Shown one piece after another: positions 16,816 through 25,853 of a stretch of DNA of 64,000 bases (the first letter of the stretch is position 1; every line of letters begins with the position of its first letter). Below the pieces are notes generated by a model. The model searched no databases. It worked only from the letters and a program-made list of their open reading frames with translations, and was not told the DNA's origin. The DNA comes from JBJXHN01 sp046233135. Its GTDB lineage: Bacteria > Pseudomonadota > Alphaproteobacteria > Rhodospirillales > Rhodospirillaceae. The stretch spans positions 840,802 to 904,801 of the forward strand of contig JBJXHN010000004.1 in assembly GCA_046233135.1 (NCBI GenBank), read 5' to 3'. The position numbers and the translations under genes are program-made.

Positions 16816-18576
16816 ATGGCTGACCACGGAATGAATGGTGCTGAGATTGTCCTGAAGGCTCTGGCCGATCAGGGCGTCGACGTAATCTTCGGATATCCGG
16901 GCGGCGCCGTACTTCCCATCTATGATGAGATCTTCAAGCAGAACCGGATTCGCCACGTCCTCGTGCGTCACGAACAGGCCGCCGTCCATGCTGCCGAAGG
17001 CTATGCCCGCTCCACCGGCAAGGTCGGGGTGGTTCTGGTGACCTCCGGTCCCGGGGCGACCAATGCGGTTACAGGTCTGACCGATGCCATGCTGGATTCG
17101 ATCCCGGTTGTCTGCCTGACTGGCCAGGTGGCCACCCACCTGATCGGCAATGATGCCTTCCAGGAAGCGGATACCACTGGGATTACCCGGCAGTGCACCA
17201 AGCACAACTATCTGGTCAAGCGCGCCGACGATCTGGCGCGGGTGATGCACGAGGCCTTCCAGGTCGCCTCCACCGGCCGTCCGGGGCCGGTGGTCATCGA
17301 CCTGCCCAAGGACATTCTGATGGGGCCGGCGCCCTACACCCCGCCGGGCCGGGTCAAGCACAAGTCCTATCGCCCGCAGGTGAAGGGCGATCTGAAGCTG
17401 ATCGAACAGGCGGTCGAGATCCTGTCCAAGGCCAAACGGCCGATCTTCTATTGCGGTGGCGGGGTCATCAACTCCGGCCCGCAGGCCTGCCAGCTGCTGA
17501 CCCAGCTGGTGCGCATGACCGGCTTCCCGATCACCCAGACCCTGATGGGGCTGGGGGCCTATCCGGGCAGCGACCCGCAGTTTCTGGGCATGCTGGGCAT
17601 GCACGGCACCTACGAAGCCAATCTGACCATGTACAACTGCGATGTCATGGTGGCCATCGGTGCCCGCTTCGATGACCGGGTGACCGGCAATCTGGCGGAA
17701 TTCGCCCCCAACAGCACCAAGATCCAGATCGACATCGACCCCAGTTCGATCAACAAGAACGTGGCCGTGGATCTGGCCATCGTCGGTGACGTGGGGCATG
17801 TTCTGGAAGACTTCATCAAGATCTGGAAGGCCCGCCAGGCCCGCCCCGACCAGGAGGCCCTGAAGGCCTGGTGGACCCAGATCGAGGAATGGCGCGCCCG
17901 CAACTGCCTGGCCTTCCAGCCCAACGGCGAGATCACCAAGCCGCAGTATGCCATCCAGCGCCTGTACGAGTTGACCAAGGACCGCGAGACCTTCATCACC
18001 ACGGAAGTGGGGCAGCACCAGATGTGGGCGGCCCAGTACTATCGCTTCGAAAAGCCCAACCACTGGATGACCTCCGGCGGGTTGGGGACCATGGGCTATG
18101 GCTTCCCGGCGGCGGTCGGGGTGCAGATGGCCCACCCGGACGCGCTGGTGGTGGACATCTCCGGCGAGGCGTCGTTCATGATGAACATGCAGGAGCTCGC
18201 CACGGCGGTTCAGTACCGCTTGCCGGTCAAGGTGTTCATCCTGAACAACAAATACATGGGCATGGTGCGCCAGTGGCAGGAGCTGCTGCATGGTGGCCGT
18301 TATTCGGAAAGCTACTCCGCCGCCCTGCCTGACTTTGTCAAGCTGGCCGAAAGTTTCGGGGCCGTCGGCCTGCGGGCGGAAAAGCCCGATCAGGTGGACG
18401 ACGTCATCAAGGAAATGATCAGCGTCGACCGCCCGGTGCTGGTGGACATGCTGGTGGACCCGTCGGAAAACTGCTTCCCGATGATTCCGTCGGGAGCGCC
18501 GCATTACCAGATGCTGCTGGGGCCGGCCGACGATCTGGCCACGGCCATCTCCAAGGAAGGCGCCATCCTCGTATAA
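16816..18576 (+). CDS. ilvB: Acetolactate synthase large subunit
   Basis: Catalytic subunit for the first common step of valine, leucine and isoleucine synthesis, joining pyruvate to pyruvate or 2-oxobutyrate with thiamine diphosphate and FAD. It has 586 residues. The activating Glu is in VRHEQAAVHAAEGYAR, and a quinone/FAD-type domain lies in the middle. The diphosphate motif reads SGEASFMMNMQEL, with Glu-Ala where many homologues have Asp-Gly or Asp-Ala. I know similar variants in alphaproteobacteria, so this is not taken as inactivation. The leader (16627-16815) has no obvious Leu/Val/Ile-rich attenuator peptide. Confidence 0.95.
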   Translation: MADHGMNGAEIVLKALADQGVDVIFGYPGGAVLPIYDEIFKQNRIRHVLVRHEQAAVHAAEGYARSTGKVGVVLVTSGPGATNAVTGLTDAMLDSIPVVCLTGQVATHLIGNDAFQEADTTGITRQCTKHNYLVKRADDLARVMHEAFQVASTGRPGPVVIDLPKDILMGPAPYTPPGRVKHKSYRPQVKGDLKLIEQAVEILSKAKRPIFYCGGGVINSGPQACQLLTQLVRMTGFPITQTLMGLGAYPGSDPQFLGMLGMHGTYEANLTMYNCDVMVAIGARFDDRVTGNLAEFAPNSTKIQIDIDPSSINKNVAVDLAIVGDVGHVLEDFIKIWKARQARPDQEALKAWWTQIEEWRARNCLAFQPNGEITKPQYAIQRLYELTKDRETFITTEVGQHQMWAAQYYRFEKPNHWMTSGGLGTMGYGFPAAVGVQMAHPDALVVDISGEASFMMNMQELATAVQYRLPVKVFILNNKYMGMVRQWQELLHGGRYSESYSAALPDFVKLAESFGAVGLRAEKPDQVDDVIKEMISVDRPVLVDMLVDPSENCFPMIPSGAPHYQMLLGPADDLATAISKEGAILV

Positions 18577-18894
18577 GGGTCCCGGTGGCCGCCGGCCTTC
18601 CTGTCCATCCGTGCGGTGGACAGCGGGGGCAGGGCGGCGGTCGCCGGGGGCTCGTCCCCAGGCCGGGTCCGTCCGGAACCGGCCGTGCCACCCATCCTGT
18701 TCGCCCACCCGCCGATCCCTGCCGGGGCCGGCTTCTCCCGCACGGTATTCCCCGTCGAGCGGAATCCGGGCCGGGACACCGGGTCCCCCAGATCCGGTTT
18801 TCCCGATCCTGCTGCCGCTCGAAAGACTCAATTGGCCGTTCCCGTCCCATGATCATGAACCCGGGATACGGCCCCTCATCCGGAGGACCCTCCC
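18577..18894. other. 318-base gap between ilvB and ilvH
   Basis: Very GC-rich with several short CCGG-type inverted repeats and no credible reading frame. Near its end the 13-mer CCATGATCATGAA (18848-18860) repeats exactly a sequence found at 16792-16804, just before ilvB. A GGAGG site for ilvH lies at about 18881-18885. Confidence 0.5.
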
Positions 18895-19422
18895 TTGTCC
18901 ACGCCGAGCGCTCAGGCACAGCCGGAAATCGAGATCCATACCATTTCGGTCCTGGTGGACAACGAAGCGGGCGTACTCGCCCGGGTCATCGGCCTGTTCT
19001 CGGGCCGGGGCTACAACATCGAAAGCCTTACGGTTGCCGAGGTGAACACCCAGGAGCGCCTGTCGCGCATCACCCTGGTGACCAGCGGCACGCCCATGGT
19101 GATCGAACAGATAAAGGCCCAGCTCGGCCGTCTGGTGCCGGTGCACAAGGTATCCGACCTGACGGTCGAAGGGCCGCATGTGTCGCGGGAACTGGCCCTG
19201 GTGAAGGTGTCCGGTGCCGGTGAAAAGCGGGTCGAAGCCCTGCGCATCGCCGACATCTTCCGTGCCCGCGCGGTGGACAGCACCAACGAAAGCTTTGTCT
19301 TCGAGATCGTCGGCAAGACCGAGAAGATCAACGCTTTCGTGGCGCTGATGGAGCCGCTGGGCCTGGTGGACGTGTCGCGGACCGGTGTCGCGGCCATTGC
19401 GCGGGGTGCCGAAGCCCTGTAA
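18895..19422 (+). CDS. ilvH: Acetolactate synthase small (regulatory) subunit
   Basis: Regulatory partner of IlvB giving valine feedback inhibition. It has 175 residues from TTG 18895, with GGAGG about 10 bases upstream; no ATG or GTG nearby fits. The N-terminal ACT domain begins TISVLVDNEAGVLARV and continues GLFSGRGYNIESLTV. The C-terminal half has the usual RVEALRIADIFRARAVD segment. The gap to ilvB is unusually long for this pair, so a separate promoter is possible. Confidence 0.95.
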   Translation: MSTPSAQAQPEIEIHTISVLVDNEAGVLARVIGLFSGRGYNIESLTVAEVNTQERLSRITLVTSGTPMVIEQIKAQLGRLVPVHKVSDLTVEGPHVSRELALVKVSGAGEKRVEALRIADIFRARAVDSTNESFVFEIVGKTEKINAFVALMEPLGLVDVSRTGVAAIARGAEAL

Positions 19423-19620
19423 GGGCTGGTGCCCTCATCGAATATGGGCGCCGGGCCGGGTGTTAACCCCATTTTCCGGTGCCGCCGCGCAAGGTTTCCG
19501 AAAACCGTTCACCTTTTCGGATTGCGCTTTAGCCGACAGGGGGTGGGGTGTATGGTCCGCGCGCGGGAACGCACCCTCCCTTCCCTAATAAGAACTCTCA
19601 TGTGTTGAAGGAAACCGACC

Positions 19621-20640
19621 ATGCGTGTGTATTACGACCGTGATGCGGACGTGAACCTGATTAAAGGCAAGAAGGTGGCCGTTGTCGGCTACGGCTCCCA
19701 GGGGCATGCTCACATCCTGAACCTGCGCGATTCCGGCGTGGCCGACGTGGCCGTTGCCCTGCGCGCCGGATCCGCGACCCGCAAGAAGGCCGAAGGCGAA
19801 GGCCTGAAGGTCATGACGCCGGCCGAAGCCGCTGCCTGGGCCGACGTGGTCATGATGCTGACGCCGGACGAATTGCAGGCCGACATCTACAAGGAAGACC
19901 TGCACGCCAACATGAAGGAAGGGGCCGCCCTGGCCTTCGCCCATGGCCTGAACGTTCACTTCAACCTGATCGAACCGCGCGCCGACCTGGACGTGTTCAT
20001 GATCGCCCCGAAGGGTCCCGGCCACACGGTGCGCAGCGAATACGTGCGCGGCGGCGGCGTGCCCTGCCTGGTGGCCGTGGCGCAGAACGCCTCGGGCAAT
20101 GCCATGGAAATCGCGCTGTCCTATGCCTCCGCCATCGGTGGCGGCCGGTCCGGCATCATCGAAACCTCGTTCCGCGAAGAATGCGAAACCGATCTGTTCG
20201 GTGAGCAGGCCGTGCTCTGCGGCGGCCTGACCGCCCTGATCGCCGCCGGGTTCGAAACCCTGGTGGAAGCCGGCTACGCCCCGGAAATGGCGTACTTCGA
20301 GTGCCTGCACGAAGTGAAGCTGATCGTTGACCTGATGTATGAAGGTGGCATGGCCAACATGCGCTATTCCATCTCCAACACGGCGGAATACGGCGACTAC
20401 GTGACCGGTCCCCGCATCGTGACGCCGGAAACCAAGGCTGAAATGAAGCGCGTCCTGGACGACATTCAGTCCGGCCGCTTCACCCGCGACTGGATGATGG
20501 AATGCAAGGCCGGCCAGCCGAGCTTCAAGGCCACCCGCCGTCGCTGGGCCGAGCATGACATCGAGGAAGTGGGCGCGCGCTTGCGCGGCATGATGCCGTG
20601 GATCGCCGCCAACCGTCTGGTGGACAAGGATAAGAACTAG
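19621..20640 (+). CDS. ilvC: Ketol-acid reductoisomerase (class I)
   Basis: Converts acetolactate or acetohydroxybutyrate to the dihydroxy acid using NADPH and magnesium, the step after IlvBH. The 339 residues mark it as the short class I enzyme. The Rossmann motif is VAVVGYGSQGHAHILNLRDSG, and the metal-binding acidic residues are in SFREECETDLFGEQAVLCGG and the later FECLHEVKLIVDL. GAAGGAAA-like ribosome binding sequence precedes the ATG. It lies about 200 bases after ilvH. Confidence 0.97.
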   Translation: MRVYYDRDADVNLIKGKKVAVVGYGSQGHAHILNLRDSGVADVAVALRAGSATRKKAEGEGLKVMTPAEAAAWADVVMMLTPDELQADIYKEDLHANMKEGAALAFAHGLNVHFNLIEPRADLDVFMIAPKGPGHTVRSEYVRGGGVPCLVAVAQNASGNAMEIALSYASAIGGGRSGIIETSFREECETDLFGEQAVLCGGLTALIAAGFETLVEAGYAPEMAYFECLHEVKLIVDLMYEGGMANMRYSISNTAEYGDYVTGPRIVTPETKAEMKRVLDDIQSGRFTRDWMMECKAGQPSFKATRRRWAEHDIEEVGARLRGMMPWIAANRLVDKDKN

Positions 20641-20656
20641 TCCGCAGCGCCGCTTA

Positions 20657-20690
20657 TCCCGGGCAGGCCGCACGTGTGGCGTGTCCGGGA
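20657..20690 (+). terminator. Hairpin after ilvC, probable terminator
   Basis: Outer stem TCCCGGGCA/TGTCCGGGA (one G-T pair) enclosing a second stem around CACGTG, 17 bases after the ilvC stop. The T tract is weak. Confidence 0.5.
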
Positions 20691-20733
20691 GACGGCGGTG
20701 GCTTATCTTTACCTGCTTGGGCCGGTTTGGGCG

Positions 20734-20762
20734 TTGACAAGCGGGTGTGGAACCGCTTCATT
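20734..20762 (+). promoter_or_regulatory. Candidate sigma-70 promoter for mreB
   Basis: Consensus -35 TTGACA (20734-20739), 17-base spacer, weak -10 TTCATT (20757-20762). The start codon is about 140 bases further on. The -35 is perfect; the -10 is only 3 of 6. Confidence 0.45.
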
Positions 20763-20902
20763 GTCGGGCCGTATGCGGCCGCACCTGCGAGATATTGTGG
20801 GTTTCGCATATGGAGTGGCCGGTGCTGGGGGCGTGTCGGCTGGACACGTGAAAGGTTGCGGCATCCGAACCGGATGATCCGCGTGGGAACGAGCGAGCGA
20901 CA

Positions 20903-21943
20903 ATGTTTTCCAAAATGACCGGCTGGCTTTCGGCCGATATGGCCATCGATCTGGGGACCGCCAACACGCTGGTCTATGTCAAGGGCCGGGGCATTGTCCT
21001 GAACGAGCCCTCCGTTGTCGCCATCGCCGACGTCAAGGGTAAGAAGCAGGTCCTGGCCGTCGGTGACGAGGCCAAGCAGATGCTGGGACGGACGCCGGGC
21101 AATATTCAGGCGATCCGGCCACTGCGGGACGGCGTCATCGCCGATTTCGAAGTCGCCGAAGAAATGATCAAGCACTTCATCCGCAAGGTGCACAACCGGC
21201 GCAGCTTCGCCAGCCCCATGGTCATCATTTGCGTGCCCTCCGGCTCCACCGCCGTCGAGCGCCGCGCCATTCAGGACAGTGCCGAGGCCGCCGGCGCCCG
21301 CCGCGTGTTCCTGATCGAAGAACCCATGGCCGCCGCCATCGGCGCCGGCCTGCCGGTGACCGAACCCACCGGCTCCATGGTGGTGGATATCGGAGGCGGC
21401 ACCACAGAAGTGGCGGTGCTGTCCCTGGGTGGCATCGTCTATGCCCGCTCCGTCCGTGTCGGCGGGGACAAGATGGACGAAGCCATCATCGCCTATATCC
21501 GCCGGAACCATAACCTGTTGGTCGGGGAAGGATCCGCCGAGCGGATCAAGAAGGAAATCGGCTGCGCCTGTCCGCCGGAAGACGGGCAGAACCGCACCCT
21601 GGAGATCAAGGGCCGCGACCTGATGAACGGCGTGCCCAAGGAGCTGGTGATCAGTGAAGCGCAGATCGCCGAAAGCCTGGCCGAACCCGTGGGATCGATC
21701 ATCGAGGCGGTGAAGGTGGCGCTGGAACATACCGCTCCCGAACTGGCCGCCGATATCGTCGACAAGGGCATCGTGCTGACTGGTGGCGGCGCCTTGCTGT
21801 CCAATCTGGATTACGTACTGCGGGCGGCCACGGGGCTGCCGGTGTCCATCGCCGACGATCCGCTGAGCTGCGTTGCCCTGGGCACCGGCCGGGCCTTGGA
21901 AGAAATGAAACGCCTGCGCAGCGTGCTGACCAGCATGTTCTGA
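20903..21943 (+). CDS. mreB: MreB, actin-like rod-shape protein
   Basis: ATP-dependent filament under the inner membrane that directs lateral wall synthesis. It has 346 residues, with phosphate loops DLGTANTLVYVKG near the N-terminus and VVDIGGGTTEVAVLSLGG in the middle, and the adenosine motif GIVLTGGGALLSNLD near the C-terminus. An amphipathic N-terminal MFSKMTGWLS helix suits membrane contact. It heads the five-gene set mreB-mreC-mreD-mrdA-rodA; the 247-base gap to mreC could hold an internal promoter or processing site. Confidence 0.97.
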   Translation: MFSKMTGWLSADMAIDLGTANTLVYVKGRGIVLNEPSVVAIADVKGKKQVLAVGDEAKQMLGRTPGNIQAIRPLRDGVIADFEVAEEMIKHFIRKVHNRRSFASPMVIICVPSGSTAVERRAIQDSAEAAGARRVFLIEEPMAAAIGAGLPVTEPTGSMVVDIGGGTTEVAVLSLGGIVYARSVRVGGDKMDEAIIAYIRRNHNLLVGEGSAERIKKEIGCACPPEDGQNRTLEIKGRDLMNGVPKELVISEAQIAESLAEPVGSIIEAVKVALEHTAPELAADIVDKGIVLTGGGALLSNLDYVLRAATGLPVSIADDPLSCVALGTGRALEEMKRLRSVLTSMF

Positions 21944-22129
21944 TGCGGACCCCCGACCCTCATCTGGGGGCGGGGGAGCCTTGTCCGGCTGGGGGAGAAA
22001 GGCCGGGTGCGCGAGAGAGGGGGTGGCGGGCTGTGGTCTGTACGGTTCCGTCCCTGAGGACCCTTTCCGAAACGGATTGTCGTGTCAGGAGCAATCAGTG
22101 CTTTCCTTTCGCGACTCGCGATGATTCAA

Positions 22130-22194
22130 TGACCCTGGATGAAACGACTCGGCGCCTGCGCAACGGCGCCGGCGAGGGAGCGGCGGGCTCGTGA
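22130..22194 (+). CDS. Possible 21-residue upstream ORF coupled to mreC (weak)
   Basis: ATG 22130 opens a 21-codon frame that ends in the TGA overlapping the GTG start of mreC (GTGA). The peptide is hydrophilic (Thr, Arg, Gly, Ala rich). It may only serve translational coupling, or be chance. Confidence 0.25.
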
Positions 22195-23153
22195 AGCAGC
22201 AGACAGGACAGGTCGGGCGCTTTTCGGCGCTGCGGTTGTTCCTTCAGAAATTCGCCTTTCTGGCCCTGGCGGCGGTGGCGTTTGCCTTCATGCTATTGGG
22301 CAAGGCCGACACCGTGCTGGTGGAACGCATCCGCGCCACCGTGGTTGATGCCGCCGCTCCGGTGCTCGACGTGATGTCCAAGCCGGCCGAAACGGTCGCG
22401 GCGGTCTTCACTAACCTGCGCGAGCTGACAGCGATCCGGGCCGAGAACGACCGGCTGGAACGGGAAAACGACCGCCTGATGCGCTGGCAGGCGGTGGCCC
22501 GCCAGCTGGAAGCCGAAAACGAAGCCCTGAAGAACCTGCTGCACTATGTTCCCGCCCCCCATGCAACGACCATCAGCGCCCGGGTGGTGGCCGACACCGG
22601 CGGCACCTTTGCCCGCTCGCTGGTGGTGCTGGCGGGCAAGCGGGATGGCGTGCGCAAGGGTCAGTCGGTGATGTCCGGCGAGGGCCTGGTGGGGACGGTG
22701 GCCGAAGCGGGGATCCGCTCGTCGCGGGTGCTGCTGCTGACCGATATCAACAGCCGCATTCCGGTGCTGCTGGAAGAAAGCCGGGTGCGGGCCATTCTGA
22801 CCGGCGACAACCAGGACCGGCCGCAGCTGCGGTTCATCAAGTCTCAGGGCAGCGTGGTGCCGGGGGACCGGGTCGTGACCAGCGGCGATGCCAGCGTCTT
22901 TCCGGAAGGCGTGCCCATCGGCGTGGTGGCCAGCGTCGACGAGAAGCTAGGGATCCGGGTGGAGCTGTTCGTGGAGCAGGACCGGCTGGAGGTGGTGCGC
23001 ATCGCCGATTTCGGCCTGGACGGCATCCTACCGGAACAGCCAGTGACGATGGCCGAACCGGCGCCCGAGACTCCGCCCAACCCCACCACCCCGCCCAACC
23101 TGACGGCCTCGTCCGACCAGACGACCTCGGCCGCGTCGACGGCAACGGAATAA
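22191..23153 (+). CDS. mreC: MreC, rod-shape determining protein
   Basis: Bitopic protein whose periplasmic part organises PBP2 and RodA. GTG 22191 gives 320 residues: a short cytoplasmic start, one transmembrane helix at about 19-40 (FLALAAVAFAFMLLGKAD), a coiled coil at about 75-110 rich in Glu, Arg and Leu (ENDRLERENDRL), and the beta-barrel domains with GLVGTVAEAG and LLLTDINSRIPVLLEESR. A Thr/Pro-rich tail follows. Confidence 0.93.
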   Translation: MKQQTGQVGRFSALRLFLQKFAFLALAAVAFAFMLLGKADTVLVERIRATVVDAAAPVLDVMSKPAETVAAVFTNLRELTAIRAENDRLERENDRLMRWQAVARQLEAENEALKNLLHYVPAPHATTISARVVADTGGTFARSLVVLAGKRDGVRKGQSVMSGEGLVGTVAEAGIRSSRVLLLTDINSRIPVLLEESRVRAILTGDNQDRPQLRFIKSQGSVVPGDRVVTSGDASVFPEGVPIGVVASVDEKLGIRVELFVEQDRLEVVRIADFGLDGILPEQPVTMAEPAPETPPNPTTPPNLTASSDQTTSAASTATE

Positions 23154-23166
23154 GGCGGATCCGACC

Positions 23167-23691
23167 ATGCGGGGCATGCAGCCCACATTCTGGCAGCGCC
23201 TTGACCTGGTGGCCCGACGGCTGGTGCCAGGAGCCCTGACCCTCGTGCTGCTGCTGATGAGCGTGGCGCCGACCCGCTTGCCGGGCTTTGTCCACATTGC
23301 CCCCATGATCGCCTTAATCAGTGTCTATTACTGGGCAGTCTCGCGGCCGGACGTGATGGGCTACGGCAGCGCCTTCCTTCTGGGGCTGGTGGAAGACAGT
23401 CTGACCGGAGCGCCGCTGGGGGTTGGGGCCTTGTCCCTGATGCTGGCGCAGGCGGTGGTGTTCACCCAGTATAAGTTTTTCCTGGGCAAGCCTTTCATGG
23501 TGTCTTGGTGGGCTTTTACCCTGGTGGCCGCCGGGGTGGCGGTCATCAAGTGGGTGGCGGTATCGGCGATTCACGGGCATCTGGTGGACGGAACGGCCCT
23601 GGTGTTTTCGTGGATGTTTACCGTGGCCGTCTATCCGCCGTTCGCCTGGCTGTTCGGTCGCATCCAGGGCCTGTTCTTCCGGGAGGTATGA
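23167..23691 (+). CDS. mreD: MreD, rod-shape determining membrane protein
   Basis: Integral membrane partner of MreC, 174 residues with about five hydrophobic segments and the typical early PMIALISVYYWAVSRPDVM region and FLLGLVEDSLTGAPLG motif. It begins 13 bases after mreC, and its stop overlaps the mrdA start region. Confidence 0.9.
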   Translation: MRGMQPTFWQRLDLVARRLVPGALTLVLLLMSVAPTRLPGFVHIAPMIALISVYYWAVSRPDVMGYGSAFLLGLVEDSLTGAPLGVGALSLMLAQAVVFTQYKFFLGKPFMVSWWAFTLVAAGVAVIKWVAVSAIHGHLVDGTALVFSWMFTVAVYPPFAWLFGRIQGLFFREV

Positions 23692-25853
23692 TGGCGGCGC
23701 AACGGGACGGAGATCGGGCAAAGCTGTTTACCCGCAGGGCTTTCGTGCTCGGCGGCGGCATGGGGATGCTGGTATCCGCCCTGGTGGGGCGGATGTATTA
23801 TCTGCAGGTGCTGGAAAGCGACCGCTACCGTACTCTGGCCGAAGAAAACCGCTTCAACATGCGTCTGCTGCCGCCGCCGCGCGGGCAGATCGTCGACCGC
23901 TTCGGCGTGCCGCTGGCGGTGAACCGCCAGAACTACCGGGTCAATATCATCGGCGAAGACATCCTGCGCCGCGCCCGCACCCAGGATGAACGGGACGCGG
24001 CGGTGGACCGCACCCTCGACTCCCTCGGCCGCATCATCGAGCTGTCGGACTACGACCGCACCCGGGTGCTGCGGGAGCTGCGCCGCCGCCGCGGCTTCGT
24101 GCCGGTGACCGTGCGGGAAAACCTGACCTGGGAGGAAATGGCCCGGATTCAGGTCAACAAGCCCGACTTGCCGGGCATCGCCATCGACGAGGGCCTGACC
24201 CGCCATTACCCCTTCAGCGATCATGCGGCCCACCTGCTGGGCTACGTCTCCAGCGTGTCCGAAGAGGAACTGACCGGCGATCCCCTGCTGGAGCTGCCGG
24301 GCTTCCGTATCGGCAAGCAGGGGGTGGAAAAGATCTATGACCTGGCCCTGCGCGGCCATGGCGGCACCAGCCGGGTGGAGGTCAATGCCGTCGGCCGGGT
24401 GATCGACGAATTCACGGTGGAAGAGGCCCGGCCAGGAGCCGAGGTGCCCCTGACCATCGACGTGCGGCTTCAGGAATTCTGTGCCCGCCGCCTGGCCAGC
24501 GACAGTGCGGCGGCGGTGGTGATGGATGTGCACACGGGCGAGGTTCTGGCCCTGGCCTCCATGCCCGCCTACGACCCCAATGTGTTCACCCGGGGCCTGA
24601 CCTCGGCGGAGTGGCAGGAGCTGATCAGCAGTCCCCGGTCGCCGCTGTCCAACAAGGCCATTGCCGGACAGTACTCGCCGGGCTCCACCTTCAAGATGGT
24701 GGTGGCCCTGGCGGCCCTGGAAGCCGGCGTGATCAAACCGGATCAGACCGTCTTTTGCCCCGGCCACATGACCCTGGGGGGGCACCGCTTCCACTGCTGG
24801 AAGCGGGGCGGCCACGGGTCGGTGAATCTGGTCAACGCCCTGGCCCAGTCCTGCGACGTCTATTTCTACGAAGTGGCCCGCCGCTGCGGCATCGACCGGG
24901 TGGCGGAGATGGCCCGGCGTTTCGGTGTCGGCGAGGTGCTGGATATCGGCCTGCCCGGCGAGCGGCCCGGCCTGATGCCGAGCAAGGCCTGGAAAACGGC
25001 GACCCTGGGGGAATCCTGGCACCAGGGGGAAACCCTGGTGGCAGGGATCGGTCAGGGCTATGTGCTGGCGACCCCGCTGCAACTGGCGACCATGACCGCG
25101 CGGATCGCCAACGGCGGTCTGGCGGTGCAGCCCACCTTGTCGCGGGTGGCGCGCCGGCCGACCGACGCCGACGGTGCGGCGGCCGACGGTTCCGACGCAC
25201 CGGAAGCCGCCGCGGCCGCCAGCGCCGCCGATCCGGCTTTCCTGAAGGTGGCCAAGGCCAACCTGGATATGGTCCGCAGGGGGATGTACGAGGTCAGCAA
25301 CGGCGCGCGGGGCACGGCCCGGCGGTCGGGCATTCCCGTGGAAGGCTGGGTGATGAGCGGCAAGACCGGCACCACCCAGGTGCGCCGCATCTCGTTGCGG
25401 GAACGCGAAACCGGGGTCCGGTCCGAAGACGAATTGCCGTGGGAGCTGCGTAACCACGCCCTGTTCGTCTGCTATGCGCCGGAAGACGCGCCGCGCTATG
25501 CGGTGGCGGTGATCATCGAACACGGCGGCGGTGGCTCGTCGGCCGCCGCACCGGTGGCCCGGGACCTGATGCTGGAAACCCTGCGCCTGGATCCGTCGCG
25601 CAAGCGACCGGAGGATGTGGTGGAGGTGGCCGACCTGCCCCCCGACATCCGCCGCTACATGGAAGAGGCGCACGAGAATATGCGTATCGCCTCCATGCCG
25701 CCGGAGCCGGAGGTGCCACCCGAAGGGACCCCGGCTGACACCCCCGCCAATCCCCAGGATCAGGCTCCCGTCGCCGCAGCGCCCAAGCCGCCGGCGGGCG
25801 AGAGAGGGAACGGATCAGGAAGCCGGGGCGCGAGCCGGGAGGGGCAGCAATGA
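23691..25853 (+). CDS. mrdA: Penicillin-binding protein 2 (elongation transpeptidase)
   Basis: Class B transpeptidase that crosslinks peptidoglycan during lateral growth. ATG 23691 is favoured over 23688 for spacing from GGGAGG; 720 residues. There is one N-terminal membrane anchor (about 20-35), then a dimerisation domain with NRQNYRVNI. The catalytic triad is Ser332 in SPGSTFK, SCD (SxN position) in AQSCDVYF, and Lys558 in KTGTTQ. Between the SCD and KTG motifs there is an Ala/Asp-rich insertion around 490-515, and the last 60 residues are a Pro/Ala-rich tail. Confidence 0.96.
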   Translation: MAAQRDGDRAKLFTRRAFVLGGGMGMLVSALVGRMYYLQVLESDRYRTLAEENRFNMRLLPPPRGQIVDRFGVPLAVNRQNYRVNIIGEDILRRARTQDERDAAVDRTLDSLGRIIELSDYDRTRVLRELRRRRGFVPVTVRENLTWEEMARIQVNKPDLPGIAIDEGLTRHYPFSDHAAHLLGYVSSVSEEELTGDPLLELPGFRIGKQGVEKIYDLALRGHGGTSRVEVNAVGRVIDEFTVEEARPGAEVPLTIDVRLQEFCARRLASDSAAAVVMDVHTGEVLALASMPAYDPNVFTRGLTSAEWQELISSPRSPLSNKAIAGQYSPGSTFKMVVALAALEAGVIKPDQTVFCPGHMTLGGHRFHCWKRGGHGSVNLVNALAQSCDVYFYEVARRCGIDRVAEMARRFGVGEVLDIGLPGERPGLMPSKAWKTATLGESWHQGETLVAGIGQGYVLATPLQLATMTARIANGGLAVQPTLSRVARRPTDADGAAADGSDAPEAAAAASAADPAFLKVAKANLDMVRRGMYEVSNGARGTARRSGIPVEGWVMSGKTGTTQVRRISLRERETGVRSEDELPWELRNHALFVCYAPEDAPRYAVAVIIEHGGGGSSAAAPVARDLMLETLRLDPSRKRPEDVVEVADLPPDIRRYMEEAHENMRIASMPPEPEVPPEGTPADTPANPQDQAPVAAAPKPPAGERGNGSGSRGASREGQQ

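Noticed and set aside
18150..18200. GEAS in place of GDG/GDAS in the thiamine diphosphate motif of IlvB as a sign of inactivation
   Set aside because: Asp to Glu is conservative, the rest of the motif and downstream Asn residues are intact, and similar variants are familiar in alphaproteobacterial enzymes.
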